Below, in pieces: positions 46,925-57,979 of a stretch of DNA of 64,000 nt. The first letter of the stretch is position 1. Each line of letters begins with the position of its first letter. The notes under the pieces were generated by a model. The model saw only the letters and a program-made list of their open reading frames with translations, ran no database searches and had not been told where the DNA came from. A program made the position numbers and the translations under genes. Source of the DNA: Cycas panzhihuaensis (Eukaryota; Cycadophyta); assembly GCA_023213395.1 (NCBI GenBank), contig CM041465.1, positions 172,243,741 to 172,307,740 of the forward strand. Direction: 5' to 3'.

Positions 46925-49900
46925 CATTTACAATGTTAAGTCGGACACCAAGACCATCTCTAAATTTTACAAATTTGTCTCTACCAAGTGGCTTGGTAAA
47001 GATATCTGCCGTCTGTTGCTCTGTTGGTCGATATTGAAGTGTGATCTCACCACCGTACATGCTCCCCGATGAAATGGTGGTGAACTTCAATATGCTTGGT
47101 CCGTGCGTGGAAAATGTGATTCTTGGTTAGCTTGAGGACACTCGATTGTCACAATGAAGGTCGGTAACTGCTTCTTTGAAACCCAAGCTCACCAAGAATC
47201 CGGGCCGGATAGCCTCACAAGTCCGACCGCAGCCTTTGTATTACCGCCGGTGGAGGACAAGGTAACATTTGGTTGCTTCTTGCAACTCCATGAAACATTC
47301 TTTGTACCAAGGGTAAAACAAGAACCCGAGGTAGATCTTCGCTATCTGGCATCCCGCCTAATCGTAATCGAGAACCCCTCCAAAGTGAAGTTCTCCTTAT
47401 GTACATACTCAAGTCCAAGCCGCAATGTTCCTTTGATATACTTGAGTATGCGTCTTCGCATTCCAAAGGTATCCGATTGGGTTGAGACATGTAACGAGCA
47501 AATCCCAACGACAAATGAAATATCCGGTAAGTGTTGGTGAGATAAATGAGACTCCCAATCAATCACGGTAAAGTGTGGGATCTGGCTGTGCAGCTTCCTC
47601 ATTGAGAGAAAGCTTGGTGCCGTTCTCCATGGGTGTAGGCGCTGTCTTGCAATCGTGCATCCTGAATCTCTGCAAGATGTCCCAAGAATATTTTGCTTGG
47701 GAAATGAAGATATAGCCTGGCTGCTGCCATACCTCAAAGCCTAGAAAGTAATGGAGAAGTCCAAGATCAGTCATCTCAAAACTTCTCTTCAAATCATCTT
47801 GGAGAACATTGATGAGCTTAGTGTCGTCACCCGTGATCACTAAGTCATCTACATACAAGGCAATATAAGTGACATGGTGATGGTCATGTTTGATGTACAA
47901 GTTTGGATCAGATGTGGATCGATGAAACCCATGTCTCAAAAAGTATTCATCGATTTTTGCATACCATGCCCTAGGAGCTTGCTTCAAGCCATACAAAGCC
48001 TTCTTGAGGCGACATACCAAATGCTCCTTGCCTTGTTCCTTGTAACCGTGGAGGTTGCTCCAAGTATACCTCCTCTTGAAGATCGCCATTGAGGAAGGCG
48101 CTCTTCACGTCCATCTGATATACGACCCATTTGCATTGTGCAGCTAGGGCCAAGAGAAGTCTGATGGTGTTCATATTTGCTACAGGTGCAAAGGTCTCCT
48201 CGTAATCAATTCCTTCTTGTTGTTTAAATCCCTTTGCTACAAGTCTTGCTTTCTGACGCTTGAGTGTCCCATCAGAATGGACTTTGGTCTTGTAGACCCA
48301 TTTACAACTGATTGCCTGTTTGTGTGGAGGCAATTCGACTAAGTCCCAAGTACCATTCTTGTGAATGGATTGAATCTCTTCATCCATGGCAACTTTCCAA
48401 TTATCACTTTGTGAAGCCTCTGCAAAGGTAGTAGGCTCATCAATAGAAAGCACTTGACCATAAGTGCAAAGTTTGTTTGTCGCCGATACTTTGATGGACG
48501 TTTCCTTCAATGATATGACCATCCTGCACTGCTTGAGTGTACCATTTAGGTAACTTCGAAATGATGTGGCTTGAACCTCAATATCTTACGGTCTAAGTGT
48601 AGGGTATCGAAGATGAAGTGGAAGGTTCAAGTGGGGCAAATGAGGATGAAGTAGATGGTACAGAAGGTGCAGATGAAGAACATGGTGTGTAAGATTGAGG
48701 GAAGGAAGTCCTCAACAATCTTTTTCCCTTTGTCAATGGGGGTTGGATTGGTGCCATATCCAACTCTTTTGATCATACTCAACAAAGATTACATCTCTTG
48801 AGAGATGCATTTTCCTCCCAAATGGATCATACAACTTGTAGGCTTTGCTATGGATTGCATATCCTACAAAGATGCATTTAAGACTATGTTTGTCCAACTT
48901 AGTTCTTTGTTGATCCGGTATGTGCATATGCAAGACAATCAATGTCCTTAAGTGGTCGATAGTTGGCTTCTTTCCGCACCATGCCTCCTCGTGTGTGATA
49001 TTGGTGATCGCTGGTGTAGGACTGATTGGCCACATAGGTCGCCGCTTGAAATGCTTCGCCCAAGAAGCTCTTGGAAGCCCTTTGCATGCATCATTGTTCG
49101 CTTTATTAGCCAATGTTCTATTCATCCTTTCGGAGACTCCATTTTGCTGAGGAGTATGAGGAGCTGTGAGTTGTCTCCGAATTCCATTATCCTTGCAAAA
49201 TTGGTTGAATTCATTTGAAGTGAATTCACCTCCATTATCGACCTTAATGTGCCAATTAAGTAGCCGATTCATTTTCTACCGCCTTGAACTCTTTGAACTT
49301 GGAGAAGGCTTCGATTTATGCTTTAGGAAGTAGACCCGGACTTTGTGAGAGAAGTCATCAATAAAGGATATGTAGTACAATGCTCCTCCAAAGGAGTGGG
49401 TGGACATGGGTCCACACAAGTCTGAGTGAACTAATTGCAAAGGATAAGATGCACGCCATGCTTTGCCTTTAGGAAAAAGGCAAAGATGTTGTGTCCCCAT
49501 TATGCAAGCTTCAAAGACATTTTGAACCATACATCTTTGGAAGCCCATACACCATGTTTTTGTATCTCATCTCTGCTTGATTGTCTAGGCTTAAATGTCC
49601 TAGACGTTGATGCCATAATGAATTTTTGACAAAGATGTGAAACCGAGTAAGCGTAATCAAGAGTAATATTATTGGCATCCAACTTGTAAAGGCCTTGATC
49701 CTCATAGGCTATAGCTACAATCGATCATCTTTGTCACGAATGGTACATTTCCCATTTTTGAATAGTAAGCTCATATGTTGCTTGTTCATCCGCTAGAGAG
49801 CGATTCTTCTCCATAGAAGAAATGAAATAGGCATCACTATTGGGAAATGATAAGGAAGGATTTTTAGGAGAGTGAAAAGGAGCTATGGTGCCTATTCCGA

Positions 49901-50040
49901 AACCTCGGTTGATTCACCATTTCCAAAGGTTACTAAATGACCTTTGCCTTCCTTGATGTTGCTTAGGAGTTCTTCACTCCTGTCATGTGTCGAGTAGCTC
50001 TGAATCGATAATCCAAGTGTTGTCAACCTTGGATGATTGG
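46925..50040 (-). pseudogene. RLC7 pol (PR-INT-RT-RNase H), many frameshifts
   Basis: Protease: W-I-I-D-S near 50005-50020, then a one-base loss that destroys the G-A-S part of the catalytic motif. Pre-integrase: 49500-49830. Integrase: 48733-49548, with H-S-D-L-C-G-P, D-N-G-G-E-F and N-G-V-S-E-R-M-N-R-T. Reverse transcriptase: 47559-48522 with Y-V-D-D-L-V-I-T-G near 47850. RNase H: 46925-47400. Most small indels, compared with RLC6, fall in CAG or CTG triplets. Confidence 0.85.
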
Positions 50041-50074
50041 AATGCACAAAATAGTTTGTCGTCATTGTAGGCCA

Positions 50075-51049
50075 TTATAATGGCGTTGGTAGCCATTTCT
50101 TTGACCCCTCCTTGTGGACCTCCTCGATAGGCACCTCGATTTGGTCGAGGGGAAACTCTTGATCCACCTTTGGAATCTCTGTTGAAGCTGGGCGTGGGCT
50201 GCTTCTTTCTTTGGCCCTGGTGATCTTGTCTTTGGCCTTGTGGTGATCTTTCTTCTTCATTTGCGAAGATTTGCTTGCTTCTTTTCGGGTGCAATGTGGC
50301 CGAGAATGCCACAATATTGGCAAACGACATTGGTCTTGGAAGATCCAATGTTCATATTTCTAAAGCGCTTTGTGAATGCGGTGTTAGATTTTTGAGTTGG
50401 CTTTGCCTTTCTTTGTGAAAGCACACGATGTAGATGGTTCTTCATTATCCTTATCATAAATTTGTTCTTCTTGAAGCAACAAGCTTTCAAGTTGATTATT
50501 TGTCATCCCCTAAGTGAACCATCTCGTGTAGTTGATGATATGAAGCCATTGTAGTCCTTTGGTAGTGCTTTTGTGATGGAGGCTACGATTTCATCTCTTG
50601 TAGTGGACTACCCAAAGTGGTTAATTCATTACAAACCTCCTTAATAGAGGACATGAATGCCGTCATTGGCTTTACAAATTTAATGGAGTACAATTTAGCT
50701 TTTATCATCAAAATGCGAGCTTCATCTCGCTTTCATACAAAGAGGACAAGGTGTCCCATGCTTCTTTAGAAGATAGTGCGAAGAAATATTTTGATCTACA
50801 TGTATGTCCACAACCATTCGAATGAATGCCAAAGCAATTTCGTCTTTGGCCTCCCATGCAAGAACACTTTGAACATCCACAGTGCGGTTTGATTATTATT
50901 AATCACAAGTGTAGGATTGGGGATTCTTCCAAACATATCCCCGAACTCATTCATTATCAAGAGATTTTTGTGATTCTTTTCCATTCTTGATAGTTAGCTT
51001 GTCCTATTAGCCTTATGGTACAAGCATTAAGCATTTGTATGGCGACCAT
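50075..51049 (-). pseudogene. RLC7 gag, many frameshifts
   Basis: Likely ATG at 51049 (M-V-A-I-Q-M-L-N-A-C). Frames change repeatedly. Recognisable pieces are at 50796-50984 and 50257-50490 (knuckle C-Q-Y-C-G-I-L-G-H-I-A-P). The codons for the last zinc-binding Cys are deleted. A basic tail follows near 50100-50250. Confidence 0.78.
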
Positions 51050-52917
51050 CTTTCCACTTGAGTAATACTTGAAGCTAGCGAGATAACTTGGAAGTCTCAA
51101 GAGCTTTGTCGCTTAAGATCCACCTTCAAACAACACCACTAGTCCCGATCTTACAAGAAGATCCAACAACCAATGGGGTGAAGAGAAGTGGAGGACTACG
51201 GCTAATGAGGTGGAGAACCAAGTTAAATCTAGGACAAGGCGGTAGGGTTGATCTGCATGGACGTACCATGCTTTCCACAGGATTCATGACCCCAATAACA
51301 CCCTTTTCGAACCTCCTTTCCTTCAAGCAACCTTAATTGTCGCGGCACCGTTGGCCGGTTGGTCCCCTAGGGAATGCACCAAGCTTAAGGTTAATTCGAG
51401 GCAAGGTTTGAACCTTTTCGAGCCTCCCCAGCAGTTTTTAAGTTCACTTTTAAATAAGTGTGAGTGAATCTTCTTACTTGGATTTTCTTTATGCCTTTTT
51501 GGCTTACAATGAAAGAGCACAAAACAGGTAAGTGCTTTAGATCCAAGTATGTATGCTTGAGTACAATGATGAAGTACTTTTGAGTACTAAAACAAAATGT
51601 AAGGAACCTTTGATGACAGATGTGATGGGTTCCTTTTAAGCTCCTAACCGATGAAGTGATGAAAATGTACTCAAGAAATTGCTCCAAAGTCCAACACAAG
51701 CTCCACAGTGAGCTTGTTGAGACTTAAAATGTCTCAACCATCCAACAAAAACAAGTGATTTTATTACTTTTCTCAATGAGCCTTCTTTTGAATCGAAGAA
51801 GGGCAAGGTCACCATGCAAGGTGCCAAAAACCGAGTTTAGGTGATAAGTTTCTTCACCTTTACAATGAAAACATTCCTCTTGATCACAATAATTAAGCCT
51901 AATGACCGAAAGTGTAAAAAAAGGCTTAAAGCGTAAGTACACAAGTACTTTTGAGAATCAAGAGAGCTAATGTAGAAAAACTTTAAGTAAGCCCAACTAT
52001 TAGTTGAGAAATTTTAAAAAACTCTTAAAATGAGTCACATGAGATAAAAAGGCATTTTTTAAAAAAATGCTATTTAAGAGCTTGAAGTCTTGACCGGACA
52101 GCTTCAAATCTTGTTGGGCGTGAGTAATGCTTCAAATCTTGTTGGCGTGAGTAATCTTGTTGTCTGAGAGGATGCTTGAGCCGGCAAAGGCTAATATGTG
52201 CTTCAAATCTTGTTGGGCGCCTTGAGGGGAACAGTGAGTTGGCACAATAGTGTCTTGAATGAATGCTAAACAATGGGAGAGATGTCTCGGTACCGAATTT
52301 AATGGTGGTGATTTGGCGATCCTTCTTGTTGTCTGACTAAATTGGAATGACAAGATGACGGTGGCGGACGACTAGATGAGCGATCCTGCTAGATGAGTGG
52401 CAGTGGTCGAGACAGTGCAACTAGTGAAATGAGTGTCTTGACATTTGGCGCCTAGGAAATGAGTGATGATGACAGCAGGCTGTGAGATGCCTAGCTGGCA
52501 GGACTCAAGATGAGTTGGCTGTCTTGATCAAAAAGTCGGAATGAATGATGATGACGGTGGCGATGATGATCCTCGATGTGGCAACTTCAAATCTTGATCG
52601 TGCAATGTTTGAGTGAGTTGGCGATCCTAACGACTAGACAAAGGAAGTGGAAATCTTGTTGGTAGTGAGCTGGAATCTTTGAAATGGGCAACCTGAGTGA
52701 TCCTCGATGAGGTGGCGGCAGCCTTGTGAGATCTTGTTGTGTTCTCGATTCTTGAGCCAATATGTGAGTGAAGATGAGTGGCGGCTTCTTAGGCTGGCCG
52801 GATAATAATGTGACAATGCCGGTGGCTGAATTTCTTCAATCTTGTTGCAGACAGCGGTGTAGATGATCCTTCTGCTTGGCGGTCCAAAGTCTTGAAGTCT
52901 TGACTTGGCGATGTCCC
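51050..52917 (-). other. RLC7 leader
   Basis: Untranslated leader, similar to the RLC2 and RLC5 leaders in its gag-proximal half. Near the LTR it has about three copies of CTTCAAATCTTGTTGG with GCGTGAGTAAT linkers (52085-52225) and GATGAGTGGCGG-type repeats beyond. No gene seen. Confidence 0.6.
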
Positions 52918-53203
52918 AATGTGAGAGAGATAAGAAAGAAAGTAATATGGTTAAAGAGAGAGGATTAGGTGTGATAGGAAATGTTGAGAATGGGGATTAG
53001 GGGAGATTGATGGGAAGATGATAAATATAATGAGAATAGAATAAATGGATGAAAGGATGAGAGGATAAAAGGATAAAGTGAAATATAGGAGGAAGAGAAA
53101 ATCATACCCAATATCTCCACTTCCAATTCCTCCAACCTCCCAACAACAAAACACCTTCATTACCAAACTCATACCATAACAATACAACTCCAACTCTCCA
53201 TAT
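52918..53203. other. Block with complete C-to-G then G-to-C replacement
   Basis: 52918-53102 contains no C (185 bases), and 53098-53203 contains no G (106 bases). Aligned to 46341-46560 and to the RLC2 LTR, about 18 of 18 C sites are G up to 53092, and about 15 of 15 G sites are C from 53103 to 53174. The only other differences are ones that the RLC2 LTR also has. G bases at 53095 and 53097 are unchanged, placing the switch at 53098-53102. The primer site (expected GCTCTGATACCA) reads GTGTGATAGGA at about 52969-52979. Confidence 0.95.
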
Positions 53204-53560
53204 GAGACAATGAGAAGAGGTCTCATTATATAGAGTGAAATGAGAGACCTAAGGCCTTGGATGTTTGACAAGTGTCAAACATCCAAGATACATCACATGG
53301 ATCATGAGCAAAAGTGCTTGGATCCTCACCTAAGGCCTTGGATGTTTGACAAGTGTCAAACATCCAAGATACATCACTTGGAATATTCAAACAAGTGCAT
53401 GAGGGTCCATTGACCCTTTTGTGACAACGTTGTGTCACTAGAAAGAATGTGGGTGTGCACTTTATCACTTAAGTGATAAGTCACCCCTAAAGTATAAAGT
53501 GCATATATTACATGAAAAATAAATGTACATTCACTTAACATTTAAACATAAGGTTTAACA
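52982..53560 (-). repeat. RLC7 5' LTR
   Basis: 579 bp. From 53204 onward it is nearly identical to the 3' LTR. From 52982 to about 53174 it differs at every C (to G) and then every G (to C). Confidence 0.92.
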
Positions 53561-53583
53561 AGAAGAAGGGAAAAAAATTTAAT

Positions 53584-54207
53584 TTGGAAAAATGGTACCA
53601 CATTTGTGAAGAGGACTCACAATCTACAAAGGAATGTGAGCCCAATCCCAAGAATAGTGCAGTGAGAAAACAAGATAAGTGGTCTCAAATTTGTGATGTG
53701 GACAATCACAATACAAAGGACTGTTATTTTAACTTAAGGGAGAGAAGTTATAGAGGCCGAGCTAGAGGAAGAGGCATTGATTCGGCAAGACACCTTTATG
53801 CCACCAAAAGCACACTTGAATCATCCAAAAAGAAACCGTCAATGGGGAAACGTTTAGTATGTTTAGAGTTTGGCCATTGGAAACCAAAGTGCCCAATAGT
53901 TAGGGCCCATGAACAATGTCCTCTTATGTGCAAGGACTGTAATCCTGGAGACCATAAAACAGAAAACTGCAAAGGAAAAGCGAAGGTTACTAATTTCATC
54001 ACCATAGTCCCCAAGTCTAGCAAAGACGTGAAGTCACAAACAAGAAGCAAGCAGAAGGGGGAGGCAAATATAACAAAAGATTACCCCAACCCAAAGGTGG
54101 AAATTGATCAGTTTGAATTGGCCAAAAGAACTTTGGAAGAAGTTGCCAAGAAGGAGGCAGAAAATTCATTAGCTATGGGCAAACCTGAAACCAATATGTC
54201 TATGTGA
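53584..54207 (+). pseudogene. RLG1 gag, zinc-knuckle region
   Basis: An open stretch of 207 codons after RLC7. Two W-x-x-I-C repeats (W-Y-H-I-C and W-S-Q-I-C, each followed by a Cys 10 residues on) are followed by a basic R-G-R-A-R-G-R-G tract. Then come C-L-E-F-G-H-W-K-P-K-C and C-K-D-C-N-P-G-D-H-K-T-E-N-C, the latter knuckle-like. The first pair look like knuckles that lost a ligand. It would be the RNA-binding end of Gag. Confidence 0.65.
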
Positions 54208-54288
54208 GAAAGAACAAGCCTAAGGAGAAGGGACCCATTATTCAAGAAACCCAACCACAACCTCAATTGGTATAAGCAGAAGAATTAT

Positions 54289-54930
54289 TCAAAGGAGTAC
54301 CAAGAGAGGATATATCCAAATGTTACTTTTGATGAAAACTTTGGTGAAACAGGTATAGTTAACCATTCCACCACAACAAGTGATCAAATGCATAAAAACA
54401 AGGGTTTTGCAGCAAAAAGAAGTTGCTAGGATTTTGAAGAAAATTATACCTTCCTTAGATCTCAATCCAACAGTATCAATCATGATTTTGGGCGAGAAAT
54501 TCCAGAGTGTGAATGTTGATGGTGGTGCAATAGTAAATGTGTTACCTTCCACCACCTAGAAAAAATGGGAAAGCCCTAAACTGGAAGCAACAACATATTC
54601 CTTAAAGTTGGCTAACGAACTATTGATCAAACTAGTTGGAAAATTATCAAATGTCAAAGTGGATGTGGTTGGTATTGCAGTGAGGATTGATTTTACTATC
54701 ATGGAAACAGTAAAATGGATGGTACCCTACCTACCATTGCTTAGCCACTCACAGTTATATAAAACAGAATGTCTCCAAAGCTGGAAGGATGTTGCCTTCA
54801 CATTGATAGATGGGGAAAATGAAGTTGTCATCACCATGCTCATAAAATATTCCATTGAAATGATTCCTAATGACGCATCAAGTACAAATGATTGCCAGCA
54901 ACGACACTTGGTCAACTTTTGAGGAAACTA
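54289..54930 (+). pseudogene. RLG1 protease region
   Basis: Near 54480-54560 the plus strand reads I-M-I-L-G, then V-N-V-D-G-G-A-I-V-N-V-L-P, the D-G-G-A form of the retropepsin active site found in the Tat/Athila side of plant gypsy elements. The domain continues to about 54920 with a frame change after the motif. Confidence 0.65.
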
Positions 54931-55055
54931 ACCTATATCATATAGCGGAAGATTCAATTAAATTGATTAATTCCTAGGAGTATGAGCCCAACTATTTAGG
55001 GGAATTGTATAGTTCCTCTGATGAAAAAGGAACCAACAAATTTGTGGATTACTAG

Positions 55056-56160
55056 TTGCAAGAATCGTACAAGGTCAACCCTCCATCTTTCCAATGCAAC
55101 CTACTTTTTGCAAGTACTACTAATGACAAAAATAAAAAGTCTAATTCTTTTAAGTATTTAGGTGATCATTGTAGTAATAGGACAACAGATAAATTAGGAA
55201 ATGAATGTAGAAATGATGAATTTTTCATTAATGTAAAAATGGTTCAAACAGAGCCCTTAGCCCTAGACCATAACCCTTGCCCTAACCCTAACCCCTACCC
55301 AAACCCCAATCCCTTAACCTTTTCCAACCTTGACCTTCCCTCTACCTCAGGTGTTGGTTTTGAGGTAGATAACCCTCCCTTATCCCCGACCCATCCCAAG
55401 GAAGGAAACAGTAACCCTTCCTCATCCTCTCTTCAGGTACACCCACCCAACAATAGATCCTCTTCCTTGGGAAATGATACACCCATGGGTAGCAAGTCAC
55501 TAATGGAGGAGAGATCTACGAAAAGTACCTCTCGAGACTCTATTCTAGGAGACTGAATAATTATCCTAGAAAATAGGAAATTTAGCCCATATATAAAAAA
55601 TTACATTAAGTCCATTTTATGGCGAACAATTATATGGAAATACTCACTTGATCCAATGTATGGAATATTGGATTGAGAAAAGAATAGTAAATAAATCACA
55701 ATGGGATCTAGATTTCATATTAACTTTGACAGGGTCTACATGGTATCGGTATCTAGTTCATCACGCTTCCCATAAGAAATGGGTAGATCTTCAGATAGCC
55801 TTTCGACTACGATTTGAACCCTACCCCTCCCCCTCGAGAAATTAAGTGTCCCATCATTTCTAGTGGGAGGCTTCCCTAGGAAATGCATGCATAGATGTAA
55901 AAATTATTGGGTGTCACAAAACTTTCCTAGAACTAATTGGAGTCACTTATTTTTCCATACTTTAGGGAAAATAAGGAAAAAAATGGATGTTGGAAAGGAG
56001 AAAACGATAGAAACATCTTGGCATGATCTCAAGGATTCTTTTATTAAGACATTCTTGCATTCATACTATGATAAAACCATAGACAAAACATTAAAACAAA
56101 TTAGGAGATTAAGTATGGAGGTAGAACAGCCTAAAACTATGTCATTAGTATGAACTACAA
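55056..56160 (+). pseudogene. RLG1 protease-to-RT spacer with Pro/Asn-rich and gag-like parts
   Basis: 55056-55556 is a low-complexity open stretch rich in Pro, Asn and Ser, including a P-N-P-N run coded by CCCTAACCC-like DNA. 55648-56153 contains W-V-D-L-Q-I-A-F-R-L-R-F and S-W-H-D-L-K-D-S-F-I-K-T-F, which resemble gypsy capsid helices. A second capsid-like piece between protease and RT is unexpected. It may be a captured gag fragment or part of an unusual polyprotein. Function unknown. Confidence 0.4.
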
Positions 56161-56219
56161 AAAGCACGGAAGCAGAAGACGAAAACAAGAAACATAACTT
56201 TCCTCCAAAATATACCGAG

Positions 56220-57060
56220 TTGCAATACGAGGAGCAAGATATTGAGAATACCCCAACTGACCAAATCATTGACAAGAACAATGTAGAAGTGGAAAAATTA
56301 AAAACAATTGAGATCAATTTGGGAATGCCAGAGAATCACCAAAATATACTCATTGGAGACTATTCTGATGATAGAATAATCGCAGAGGCATGGGCCTTGT
56401 TTGAAGAGTACAGAGACGTGTTCACATGGTCTTACAAAGACCTAAAAGGCATCCCTCTGAAGATTGGGATGTGTCACATTGATTTGATAGATGGAAGAAA
56501 ACCAGTGAAGCAAAGACCGTATTGCATGAATCCTAAGTACAAAGAGATGGTCAAAGTAGAATTAGACAAAATGTTGGAAGTTGGTTACATATATGAAATT
56601 GACTATAGTGATTGGGTAAATCCCATAGTGGTCGTACCCAAGAAGAATGGGAAGATTCAAGTTTGTATGGATCACAGATAACTAAACAAAGTGACAAAGA
56701 AGGATTCGTCCTCACTTCCCATTACAAAGGATATACTGAAATTGGTTGGGGGTAACGAGGCTTATTATTTTACAGATGGCTTTAGTGGATATAACCAAGT
56801 TTAGATCGCCTCAGAGGATCACGCTAAATCAACTTTTGTGACAGAATGGAGAACTTATGCATACAGGGTAGTGCTCTTCAGCCTTACCAATGCACCTACC
56901 ACATTTTTGTGCATTATGATCAATATCTTTCAAAAGATGATTGGAGAGCAACTAGCAATATTCCTCGACGATTGAACCCTATACAAGTTAATGAAGAATC
57001 ACATGGACAATCCTAGAGAAATTTGTAGACATGCAAAGAAAATAATCTCGTTCTCAATTC
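56220..57060 (+). pseudogene. RLG1 reverse transcriptase
   Basis: In order: D-V-F-T-W-S-Y-K-D-L (56418), K-Q-R-P-Y (56508), W-V-N-P-I-V-V-V-P-K-K-N-G (56616), V-C-M-D-H-R (56662), then a stop. T-D-G-F-S-G-Y-N-Q is near 56774 and W-R-T-Y-A-Y is near 56848. The catalytic F-L-D-D at 56961-56972 keeps both Asp residues and is followed at once by a stop. Confidence 0.85.
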
Positions 57061-57076
57061 AAAGAAATGCACTTTC

Positions 57077-57620
57077 TTGGTGTCATTTGGAAACTTGTTC
57101 AGGCACATTGTGAGCAAGGATGGATTGTTCACTGACCCAACCAAAGCTTCAACAATTTTGCACTTCCCAACTCCCTTCACACAAAAGCAATTGAAAGGGT
57201 CCTTAGGATTAACAAGATACTATCAAAAAATTATTAGAGGATACGAATGTATATCTGGACCTTTGAAACAACTACTGAAGAAGGATGTGCAATGGGAGTG
57301 GGGAAGAGAGCAGCAAGACGCACTTGAATCCCTAAAATTTTCCATAGCATCAACAACTATTTTGCGATTTTTAGATTGGGGCAAAATATTTCACGTCCAT
57401 GTAAATGCATCGTAATATGTGATTGGTTGTGTGCTAGCCCAACATGGGGAAGCAAATGTCGATCACCCCATCTATTTCGCTAGCAGGAAACTAACTAAGG
57501 TAGAACAAAATTATACGATAACAAAACGAGAGTGTCTCAGAATGGTTATGCTTTGCAAAAGTTCTGACACTATCTCTTATCAAATCCATTTATATTTTAT
57601 GTGGGCCACCAAGCATTGAT
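57077..57620 (+). pseudogene. RLG1 RT thumb and RNase H
   Basis: F-R-H-I-V-S-K-D-G (57098), G-L-T-R-Y-Y-Q-K-I-I (57212) and W-G-R-E-Q-Q-D-A-L-E-S-L-K (57298) mark the connection domain. RNase H follows with V-H-V-N-A-S (57402), in which the first catalytic Asp is Asn. Next come G-C-V-L-A-Q-H and F-A-S-R-K-L-T-K-V-E-Q-N-Y. One stop lies at 57416. Confidence 0.8.
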
Positions 57621-57979
57621 GTACTTAAATGAATAAACCTATATTGAGGGGAAAAATCAACAAGTGGCTTATGTTATTCTAGGAGTTCACCTTTAAAACC
57701 CATGCTATACCTAACCAATGATCACAAATCAAGAATTGGGAAGAACCAACAGGCATAGAAGATGATTTACCAAATACAACACTCTTCAGTATAGATGCTG
57801 TTCCAACTGAGTGGTACAAGGGGATTCCTGAATATCTTGCAACAGGTGAATTCCCACCAAACATGGATAAAACAAAATGAAGACACTTAGTTCGAAAAAG
57901 CAGAACAATACTAGTTGATCCAAGGAGAATTGTATTGCCTTGGCCTTCACGAGGTACTTCGTCATTGCGTTAAACCACA

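Larger units (their letters stand above)
46341..53560 (-). mobile_element. RLC7: copia element of the RLC2 family inside RLG1 gag
   Basis: A 7.2 kb element with LTRs 46341-46917 and 52982-53560 and a perfect target duplication AGAAG at 46336-46340 and 53561-53565. Its LTR layout (two copies of the inverted-repeat block) is closest to RLC2. Coding is the most broken of the family. The 5' LTR and primer site contain the C-to-G / G-to-C block described separately. Confidence 0.94.

Noticed and set aside
46966-47540. Plus-strand open frame at 47154-47540 as an independent gene
   Set aside because: It is the complement of RLC7 RNase H; the minus-strand reading has the family motifs.
55265-55320. 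Telomere-like CCCTAAC repeats
   Set aside because: Only two good units among degenerate CCC-AA words, in frame as a Pro/Asn-rich stretch of RLG1; not a real interstitial telomere.
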